A DNA stretch of 21,536 nt, from the NCBI GenBank assembly GCA_900769785.1, contig CAAGHV010000162.1, positions 1 through 21,536 of the forward strand, read 5' to 3'. Numbering within the stretch: position 1 is the stretch's first letter; each line of letters opens with the position of its first letter. The position numbers were made by a program, and so were the translations under genes. Source of the stretch: Bacteroidales bacterium (GTDB lineage: Bacteria; Bacteroidota; Bacteroidia; Bacteroidales; P3). Below are positions 7,898 through 14,565 of the stretch, in pieces. The notes below the pieces were generated by a model. The model saw only the letters and a program-made list of their open reading frames with translations, ran no database searches and was not told where the DNA came from.

Positions 7898-8060
7898 CTA
7901 GTATAACAAATAATGATTAATGTTTTGTATGGCTAGTTCTGATTGTTTTATTCTTATGGTGAATATACAAATTACATTTGGAGGTGATGTATATAATAGG
8001 AATTATCTTCTTTTTATTATCTAATTATTGTTGATTTTTTATCTAATAATCCATTAATAT

Positions 8061-8076
8061 TACGCTATATAGCGTA
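8061..8076. promoter_or_regulatory. 16-bp perfect palindrome upstream of the B12 promoter
   Basis: TACGCTATATAGCGTA is fully self-complementary. It ends 30 bp before the -33 element of the cobalamin operon promoter and lies 163 bp after the preceding gene. It could be an operator for a dimeric regulator, or a weak 6-bp hairpin (ATAT loop) followed by TTTCTTTC acting as a terminator for the upstream gene. The rest of 7898-8106 is AT-rich with no other feature I can support. Confidence 0.35.
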
Positions 8077-8106
8077 TTTCTTTCAATTTTTCTTTCACTT
8101 TTTTCG

Positions 8107-8135
8107 TTGTAATTGAAAAAAAGTTTGTACCTTTG
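8107..8135 (+). promoter_or_regulatory. Promoter of the cobalamin uptake operon
   Basis: TTG at 8107-8109 and TACCTTTG at 8128-8135 (18-bp spacing) match the Bacteroidetes promoter. Transcription would start a few bases before or at the first strand of riboswitch stem P1 (8141), as expected for a riboswitch-led transcript. Confidence 0.8.
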
Positions 8136-8140
8136 CACCC

Positions 8141-8331
8141 GATTTGGTTCACCGGTTGGGCAGTCGCCTTGCCGAGTGTGAAAAGGGAATCAGGTGAGAG
8201 TCCTGAACAGTCCCGCTGCTGTAAGCTCCTTTTTGTAACCACGGTCATAAACAATCCAAATTGCCACTGTGCATAGTATAAAGCATGGGAAGGCATGGCC
8301 GGGGGGAGTAAGTCAGAAGACCTGCCAAGTC
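8141..8331 (+). promoter_or_regulatory. Cobalamin riboswitch aptamer
   Basis: The sequence contains the conserved cobalamin-aptamer blocks. These are GGTGAGAGTCCTGAACAGTC with CCGCTGCTGTAA following, a GCCACTG block, GGGAAGGC, GGAGTAAGTCAGAAGACC and CTGCC (B12-box region around 8311-8326). Stem P1 can be drawn as 7 bp, 8141-8147 with 8325-8331, with one G-U pair. The family binds adenosyl- or other cobalamins and lowers expression of the downstream genes when ligand is plentiful. It stands between a good promoter and a BtuB-like receptor gene, which fits vitamin B12 uptake control. Confidence 0.95.
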
Positions 8332-8335
8332 AGAG

Positions 8336-8445
8336 ATTTGAAGCTTTCGCGGAAAGAGCTTGAAATGACAGACACATTGCAGAAAGAATGTCTTTGAATT
8401 TTCACTATTTCGATACGGAAGCTATTTTGTAAACATCAAAATAGT
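8336..8445 (+). promoter_or_regulatory. Possible riboswitch expression platform with competing hairpins
   Basis: Right after aptamer stem P1 comes an imperfect hairpin (8336-8366; arms ATTTGAAGCTTTC and GAAAGAGCTTGAAAT, loop GCG). Further on, CTATTTTG (8422-8429) pairs perfectly with CAAAATAG (8437-8444) around a 7-nt loop, ending 10 nt before the first start codon. ACTATTT (8404-8410) could instead pair with AAATAGT (8439-8445), so the two pairings exclude each other. No hairpin has a T-run, which favours control of translation start over termination. That is inferred from sequence only. Confidence 0.5.
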
Positions 8446-8454
8446 AAACGAAGA

Positions 8455-10479
8455 ATGAGAACGATGAAGCAGATAACCATAGCAGTTATCTTATTATTAT
8501 CAACACAAGTATCTGTATGCCAAGATACCTTGAAGACCGAAACTCTTAAAGAGGTTCGTATAATATTAGGTGCCGAAACACCCACAGAAGTACGTTCACA
8601 AACACCGGTACACGTAGTGTCGGATACTGATATTGAGCGTATCAATGCCACACAATTATCTGATGCCTTACGTGGTATAAGCAGCTTGGTTGTTCGCGAC
8701 TATGGCGGAGTAGGTGGCGTGAAAACAGTATCGGCTCGCGGTCTGGGTTCGCAGTTTTCAACACTTACCATAGATGGAGTGGCTGTAAGTGACTGCCAAA
8801 ACGGACAAGTTGACCTTGGTCGTTACATGCTTGATAATGTGGATCACATTTCGTTTGCAAATGGCAACACCGATAATATATTCCAAACGGCACGCTCTTT
8901 TGCTGCAGGCAACGTGATAAATGTGCAAAGCAAAAAGCCAAGAGTGAATAAATGGAACAAAACCGATATGAAACTACGCTTGGAAGGGGGGTCGTTTGGA
9001 CTTATTAATCCATCGATATTGTGGAATCAATATATAAACGACGACTTAACGATATCTCTATCTGCCAACTATATGCAAAGCGATGGCGACTACCCTTTTA
9101 CACTCTACTATACCAATAATCGTAACGACAGCAGTTCGCGCGAGTATCGCAAGAACTCGGAGGTGAAGATGGGTATGACAGACCTTAGAATATTCTATCG
9201 ACCAACCCAAAATCAAATTCTTACTACCAAGGTACACTACAACCAATCGTATCGAAATCTGCCCGGACCTACAACCTTCTATACTCAGAAGACATCCGAA
9301 CGCATGTACGACAAAGTGTTCTTTACACAAATGAACTATCAAAACGTACTATCCGAGAAATGGAAAATACAACTGAACGGTAAGTACAACCTTTCGGAAT
9401 GTATATACGAAGATACAGCAGCCCTCAACGCCGATGGCTATCTGCGAAACGAATATTTGCAACAAGAAGGATATCTTTCCGGCACAGCTCAGTACACTAT
9501 ATTCAAGGATTTTAAAGTAGCTTATTCAACCGACGGAGCTATAAATACACTGCACTCCAACATGGCTGCCAACAACGAGGTGGAGCGTTACACATGGCTT
9601 AACGTGCTTGCCATGAGCTATAAAGCCAAGCGTATATCTATTTCGGGCAACATACTTTCTACCACCATACAGGAATATGTTTGCAACAATTTTGCAAAAG
9701 AATATCAACGCTTTTCGCCATACGTGGGAGTATCCGTAAAACCATGGGAAGAACAATCTTTTATGATACGCTATTTCTTTAAAGAAAACTACCGAATACC
9801 CAATTTTAGCGAGATGTATTATTACACCATTGCCAAGGACTTAAATCCCGAAAAAGCTTTGCAAAACAACATAGGACTATCATATACCAGCTATAAAGGC
9901 GACCTATACATTATTGCCACGGTGGATGGATACTTCAATCGAGTTACAGACAAGATAGTGGCCATCCCATCGCAAAGTCTTTTCCTATGGTCGATGATGA
10001 ACATAGGTCGTGTAGATATATTGGGCCTGGATGCCAAGGTGGAGGTCTCATTATCAAACTTCGCTCAACGTTTCACCTTGTCGGATGCTGTCTTGTCTGT
10101 TGCACTCAACTATTCTTTCCAGAGTGCGATGGATAAGACAGACGAAGGCTCAAAAACCTACAACCAACAGATACCCTATACTCCAAAACATTCCGGAGGG
10201 GCAATGCTTCATCTCGAAATTCCTCGCTACTTCGATATAGGATATAATATAATATGTGTAGGCGATAGATATCGTTTGGCTCAAAACTCGGAAAACAATC
10301 TTGTGCATGGCTATGTGGACCAAAGCATAACATTATCCAAGAACATTGCACTAAAAAACAATGCTCTATTGACTATTCAAGCTCAGGTGCTAAACCTTTT
10401 TGATGTGCAATACGAAGTAATTAAAAATTACCCAATGATGGGACGAAACTATAAAATAAACGTAAGTTATTTCTTTTAA
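8455..10479 (+). CDS. btuB: BtuB-like TonB-dependent cobalamin receptor
   Basis: A 674-residue outer-membrane receptor. A signal peptide ends near residue 22. ATG 8464, three codons in, is an alternative start. The plug domain (about 40-160) shows Leu-Ser-Asp-Ala-Leu-Arg (68-73), the Ser-Ala-Arg-Gly-Leu-Gly block (93-98) and Thr-Ile-Asp-Gly-Val (105-109). The rest is Tyr-rich beta-barrel sequence ending in two Phe residues, typical of outer-membrane barrels. There is no N-terminal carboxypeptidase-like extension of the SusC kind. The cobalamin riboswitch directly upstream and the BtuG-like gene 12 bp downstream point to vitamin B12 or related corrinoids as substrate, moved with TonB/ExbBD energy. 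Substrate is inferred from context; family membership is clear. Confidence 0.88.
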   Translation: MRTMKQITIAVILLLSTQVSVCQDTLKTETLKEVRIILGAETPTEVRSQTPVHVVSDTDIERINATQLSDALRGISSLVVRDYGGVGGVKTVSARGLGSQFSTLTIDGVAVSDCQNGQVDLGRYMLDNVDHISFANGNTDNIFQTARSFAAGNVINVQSKKPRVNKWNKTDMKLRLEGGSFGLINPSILWNQYINDDLTISLSANYMQSDGDYPFTLYYTNNRNDSSSREYRKNSEVKMGMTDLRIFYRPTQNQILTTKVHYNQSYRNLPGPTTFYTQKTSERMYDKVFFTQMNYQNVLSEKWKIQLNGKYNLSECIYEDTAALNADGYLRNEYLQQEGYLSGTAQYTIFKDFKVAYSTDGAINTLHSNMAANNEVERYTWLNVLAMSYKAKRISISGNILSTTIQEYVCNNFAKEYQRFSPYVGVSVKPWEEQSFMIRYFFKENYRIPNFSEMYYYTIAKDLNPEKALQNNIGLSYTSYKGDLYIIATVDGYFNRVTDKIVAIPSQSLFLWSMMNIGRVDILGLDAKVEVSLSNFAQRFTLSDAVLSVALNYSFQSAMDKTDEGSKTYNQQIPYTPKHSGGAMLHLEIPRYFDIGYNIICVGDRYRLAQNSENNLVHGYVDQSITLSKNIALKNNALLTIQAQVLNLFDVQYEVIKNYPMMGRNYKINVSYFF

Positions 10480-10491
10480 ACATTAACAGAT

Positions 10492-11562
10492 ATGATAAAG
10501 ACATTATTTAAATTAATGACAGTAGCTGTGTTAAGTACAGCATTATTCTCGTGCGAGAAAGGTGAAAACACAGATCCAACCAACGATTCGCAATCCAACG
10601 AAGGTCGTGTGTATATCCTAAACGAAGGTGTATGGGGCGGCAACGATGCCGAACTAAGTCGCTACTCGGATATCGACAATTCCATTGCCAATGACTACTT
10701 TGCATCAAAAAATGGTAGAGGACTTGGCGATGTGGCTAACGATATAGAAATATATGGTGGCAAGATGTATGTGGTAGTAAACTGTTCAAACACTGTTGAA
10801 GTTATAGATTCTAAGACAGGAAATTCTATTCAACAGATACCATTAAGTGGCAAACAGCCACGCGAAGTGGCATTCTACGAAGGGTATGCCTACGTGTCGT
10901 GCTACGATAAAACGGTGGTGAAGATAGACACCGCCAGCCTATCCATAGCGGCACAATGCCAAACCGAAGGTGGAAAATGTGAAGACCTATATGCCTACAA
11001 CGGCTACTTATATGTAGCACATGCTTGGGACCAAGATGCATCGGGTACAACATTCTATGACTCTACTATGAGTGTGATTAACCTAAGTACCTTTACTGTG
11101 GAAGAGAAATTAACTATAGGCTTGAACCCAAAACAAGTAAAACCAATAGGACAAGGCCGAATAATGGTGGTATGCAACGGCAACTATGCCGATGTTGCAT
11201 CCAGTTTAAGTGTATTGGATATGGGAAGTAAGGCTGTACAAAAAATTGATATTCCGGCAAGCAATATTGCAGTATATAATGATGTGTATGCCTTAGTTTA
11301 CAATTACGATTGGGCTACTGGGCAACAAATGTTTACCAAAATAAACCTTACCACCTTTGTGGATACTCCATGGAGCTATGCAGCAAGCCAACCTCTTGTA
11401 TCGCCCTACGGCATAGGTATCGACCCTGTTTCGCAAAATGTATATATTGCCGATGCACAAAACTATCAAACCAATGGCGATATATACGTATTTGATGCCA
11501 AAGGCACTTTCATATCTAAAAAAGAATGCGGAGTAGGACCATCAAAGATTGTTTTCCTATAA
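10492..11562 (+). CDS. btuG: BtuG-like surface B12-binding lipoprotein
   Basis: A 356-residue lipoprotein with lipobox Leu-Phe-Ser-Cys (acylated Cys21). The following Glu-Lys-Gly-Glu resembles the charged signal that sends Bacteroidetes lipoproteins to the cell surface. The mature part is made of repeated blades with Tyr-Val and Val-Ile-Asp segments (for example Val-Glu-Val-Ile-Asp near 102-106 and Val-Val-Lys-Ile-Asp near 142-146), as in YVTN/NHL-type beta-propellers. BtuG of gut Bacteroides is such a seven-bladed lipoprotein; it binds B12 very tightly and caps BtuB. The gene starts 12 bp after the receptor gene, so the two are co-transcribed. Function as BtuG rests on fold type plus operon position. 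Confidence 0.82.
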   Translation: MIKTLFKLMTVAVLSTALFSCEKGENTDPTNDSQSNEGRVYILNEGVWGGNDAELSRYSDIDNSIANDYFASKNGRGLGDVANDIEIYGGKMYVVVNCSNTVEVIDSKTGNSIQQIPLSGKQPREVAFYEGYAYVSCYDKTVVKIDTASLSIAAQCQTEGGKCEDLYAYNGYLYVAHAWDQDASGTTFYDSTMSVINLSTFTVEEKLTIGLNPKQVKPIGQGRIMVVCNGNYADVASSLSVLDMGSKAVQKIDIPASNIAVYNDVYALVYNYDWATGQQMFTKINLTTFVDTPWSYAASQPLVSPYGIGIDPVSQNVYIADAQNYQTNGDIYVFDAKGTFISKKECGVGPSKIVFL

Positions 11563-11589
11563 GTTATAATATTATTAATTTCAAAGTGC

Positions 11590-11624
11590 GAAGGGGCACT
11601 ATTCGGTAAGTGCCTCTTCTTTTC
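11590..11624 (+). terminator. Hairpin between the BtuG-like gene and the third operon gene
   Basis: An 11-bp stem (11590-11600 with 11609-11619, one G-U pair) with an 8-nt loop is followed by TCTTTT. It looks like a terminator of moderate strength inside the predicted operon. No convincing promoter is visible between it and the next start codon at 11683. It may therefore be a partial terminator or an RNA-stabilising hairpin that lowers the third gene relative to the first two. Confidence 0.65.
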
Positions 11625-11682
11625 ACAAAACAGAAGAAAAACAAACAAATCATATAAAGTAAACAGATAAAATATTATTAAA

Positions 11683-14484
11683 ATGAAGAAAGTATTATTT
11701 TCTTTATTGGTATCGTTTTCGATATCAATAGCGGGAGCTTACGCTCAAATTTTAGATCATCCCAAATCGGGAGAAGTGTTAACTAAAACTCCAACTATCG
11801 ATACATCAGATATTTTGTATTGGGTTGGAACAGGAAGTAACAAAGCAATACTTATAGTAAGTTGGGATGAATCATCTCCTGCACAAAGTCTTGCTTGGGG
11901 CTATCGTTGGAATGGCAGCATTACAGCAGCCGATATGCTTACAGCTATAGACAATGCCGACACGCGTCTATCTATCAATGGCGTGTCGAGTGGTTTTATC
12001 GATGATATTTCGTACTCCGATGCAACCTACAATTTATCTACCGAGCTATGGTGGTGTTACACTGTTAATGGTTCGTATGCCTCTGGAGTAAGCAGTCAAG
12101 CTATAAGCAATGGTGATGTTATGGAATTTTCCGATGGTTGTGCTTTTACAGCCACTACTGCCACTCCAGTACCCGATCCTAATGGTTCTACTGATGATAA
12201 CGACACTACTCGATTTGGAGCTGATATTGCCTATTGGATAGGTTCTGGTGAAAATGAAGCAATATTTATAGTAAGCTGGGACGAGTCGTCTCCTGCACAA
12301 AGCCTTGCTTGGGGCTACCGTTGGAACGGTACTAAAACAGCTGAACAAATGCTTACAGAAATAGATAGTGCCGACAGCAGACTTTCTATTTCCGGTGTTT
12401 CAAGCGGCTTTATTTCAGATATTAGCTACAGCGATGCTACTTACAACTTAAGTACAGAATATTATTGGTGTTACACAGTAGATGGTGATTGGGCCGGTGG
12501 TGTAAGTTCTCAAAACATTACAAACGGCAACATTATAGAATTTTCCGACGGTTGCGGATTTACTTCTACCGGTTACACTCCTGTACCTAATCCTAATGGT
12601 ACTACTGATGATGATGACGAACCTACATTGTTGGCTGATGCTACAATAGATGCAGAAAACATTATTTACTGGGTAGGTAATGGCAATAACGAAGCTATAT
12701 TTGCCGTAAACTGGAACAATCCTGATACCGCTTTGGCATGGGGTTTCCGCTTTAGCCAAGATAGTGTGAATGTAAAAACCATGATGGATAGCATTGCTGC
12801 TAACGATTATAGAATCAATTTTGTAACTAATGCTTATGGTATATCTGATATTGTTTATACCGATGGTGATACACAATTATCTATAACAGAAAACAGCTAC
12901 TGGATGTACAATGTAAACGGTGTTGGTGCTATGGTAGGTTATGACCAACAATACATTAAAAACAACGATTTTGTTAAATGGGGCGACCTTGCATGTGCAA
13001 CAATTTCCGATTCTGTAGTAATCAACGACCCAACATACGGAAGCTACACAAGTTATTCATACGTATGGCTTACCGAAGTAAATCCTGTAACTATTCCTGA
13101 AGAACGTCCCGAAGATCCATATATTCCTGCAATAACTCCCGAAGAAATAGTATATTGGGTAGGTGAAGGCAACAACCAAGCTATACTTACTGCCAACTTT
13201 GTAGTAAACCAAACTAACGAAGAATACATCGGACTTGCATGGGGCTACCGTTGGAACAGCACCGACAGCATAACTGTTGCTGATATGTTGCAAGCGATAG
13301 ATAATGCCGACGACCGTTTTGCCGTAACTCTGAACAATGGAAGCATAAACACAATGTCGTATTCTGACAACAACTATACTCTAAGTCTTACTACCGAAGG
13401 TTATGCAATGTATAGTGTAAACGGTGTGTTCCCTATAGATTATTGTAGCGATTTTGTAGTAAGTAACAATGATGTAGTAACTGTTGGAGACTACTACTGT
13501 GGCGGATATGATATGCAAACAAATCAGGCATATTGGAATGAACTTACAACAGTTGCAGTAAGCAATCCTAATTTAAACCGTTTCTGTGGCATTGTTGGAA
13601 CAGAAGGATGTACAGCTATTCACTACGATGACAACAGAATAAAGAATTGGGCAACAACATGCACCGTAGAACGTGGATATATGGATATAGCTACAGCCGA
13701 ATCTCCTGTAAGTTTTGGAACTGAAACAAACGCCATAGGTGCAGCTTCTGAAACAACAACCAATGCCATAAGCTTAGGCGATGGTGGTTATGCTATCCTT
13801 ACATTCGAAAAACCTATAGCCAATGGCGAAGGATTTGACTTTGCTGTTTACGAAAACTCTTTTAACGACTATTTCCTTGAACTAGCATTTGTCGAAGTAA
13901 GTTCAGATGGTGTAAACTTTGTTCGCTTCCCTGCTACATCATTAACTCCTACTGATAGACAAATAGCTGGCGACGGAACTATTGATGCTACCAACATCAA
14001 CAACCTTGCAGGTAAATACCGTGTGGGCTGGGGTACTCCTTTCGATTTGGAAGAACTTCGCGACAGTGCAAATATTGATATCAATAATATCACTCACGTG
14101 AAAATCGTGGACGTAGTGGGAACAATCAACCCAGAATATGCCACTTACGATGCCTTTGGTAATATAGTTAACGATCCATATCCAACTAATTTTAATTCAG
14201 GAGGATTTGATCTTACAGGTATATGTGTATTGAATGAAACAACTGTTTCTATCGAAGATAATATTGCAAATATTGATGTTAAATTATATCCTAATCCATG
14301 CCAAAACTATATCAACATAGAGAATGCTAGCAATAAAAATGTATCAATACATAATGTATATGGACAATTAATAGGTGAATATACAATTACATCTGATAAC
14401 TTTGTGTTGAACACTCAGACATGGAAAGGAGGTGTGTATGTTTTGAAAATTAATGGGCAATGTTATAGAGTAATAAAAGAATAA
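11683..14484 (+). CDS. T9SS surface protein with four DUF4430-like repeats, putative B12 capture
   Basis: A 933-residue secreted protein with signal peptide (1-21). Four tandem domains follow (~43-166, 180-304, 325-462, 487-623). Each opens with a Tyr-Trp-(Val/Ile)-Gly motif, has Leu-Ala-Trp-Gly-(Tyr/Phe)-Arg (70, 208, 351, 518), and closes with a Tyr-x-Val-(Asn/Asp)-Gly block and an Asn-(Gly/Asn)-(Asp/Asn)-hydrophobic block. That C-terminal half resembles DUF4430, the transcobalamin C-terminal-like domain. Residues ~663-851 form a large jelly-roll-like surface domain (Phe-Ala-Val-Tyr-Glu-Asn-Ser-Phe at 720-727, Gly-Thr-Pro-Phe-Asp-Leu at 784-789). The tail (865-933; Leu-Tyr-Pro-Asn-Pro, then Gly-Gly-Val-Tyr-Val) is a T9SS type A sorting domain. 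Its position behind riboswitch, receptor and BtuG suggests surface capture of B12, analogous in role to, but not evidently homologous with, BtuH. The family match is by eye. Confidence 0.75.
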   Translation: MKKVLFSLLVSFSISIAGAYAQILDHPKSGEVLTKTPTIDTSDILYWVGTGSNKAILIVSWDESSPAQSLAWGYRWNGSITAADMLTAIDNADTRLSINGVSSGFIDDISYSDATYNLSTELWWCYTVNGSYASGVSSQAISNGDVMEFSDGCAFTATTATPVPDPNGSTDDNDTTRFGADIAYWIGSGENEAIFIVSWDESSPAQSLAWGYRWNGTKTAEQMLTEIDSADSRLSISGVSSGFISDISYSDATYNLSTEYYWCYTVDGDWAGGVSSQNITNGNIIEFSDGCGFTSTGYTPVPNPNGTTDDDDEPTLLADATIDAENIIYWVGNGNNEAIFAVNWNNPDTALAWGFRFSQDSVNVKTMMDSIAANDYRINFVTNAYGISDIVYTDGDTQLSITENSYWMYNVNGVGAMVGYDQQYIKNNDFVKWGDLACATISDSVVINDPTYGSYTSYSYVWLTEVNPVTIPEERPEDPYIPAITPEEIVYWVGEGNNQAILTANFVVNQTNEEYIGLAWGYRWNSTDSITVADMLQAIDNADDRFAVTLNNGSINTMSYSDNNYTLSLTTEGYAMYSVNGVFPIDYCSDFVVSNNDVVTVGDYYCGGYDMQTNQAYWNELTTVAVSNPNLNRFCGIVGTEGCTAIHYDDNRIKNWATTCTVERGYMDIATAESPVSFGTETNAIGAASETTTNAISLGDGGYAILTFEKPIANGEGFDFAVYENSFNDYFLELAFVEVSSDGVNFVRFPATSLTPTDRQIAGDGTIDATNINNLAGKYRVGWGTPFDLEELRDSANIDINNITHVKIVDVVGTINPEYATYDAFGNIVNDPYPTNFNSGGFDLTGICVLNETTVSIEDNIANIDVKLYPNPCQNYINIENASNKNVSIHNVYGQLIGEYTITSDNFVLNTQTWKGGVYVLKINGQCYRVIKE
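11809..13551 (+). repeat. Four tandem domain-coding repeats in the third B12 operon gene
   Basis: Units are at 11809-12180, 12220-12594, 12655-13068 and 13141-13551. The first two are close copies with a 414-bp period. They share long protein blocks and an Asp-rich linker with Pro-Val-Pro-x-Pro-Asn-Gly, and their DNA differs mostly at third codon positions. Units three and four are much more diverged. This indicates one recent duplication on top of older ones. Confidence 0.85.
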
Positions 14485-14527
14485 TTTTAACAAACAAATA
14501 CAATATTATACTATATTGTTTATCTGC

Positions 14528-14564
14528 AAAATACTATTCCCCATATTTTAGGGAATAGTATTTT
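14528..14564. terminator. Strong bidirectional terminator
   Basis: A perfect 14-bp stem (14528-14541 with 14551-14564) with a 9-nt loop. Its arms are A-rich and T-rich at the outer ends, so both strands read as hairpin plus T-run. It ends 43 bp after the stop of the third B12 operon gene and 1 bp before the stop of the convergent sbcC gene, and can serve both. Confidence 0.92.
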
Positions 14565-14565
14565 T

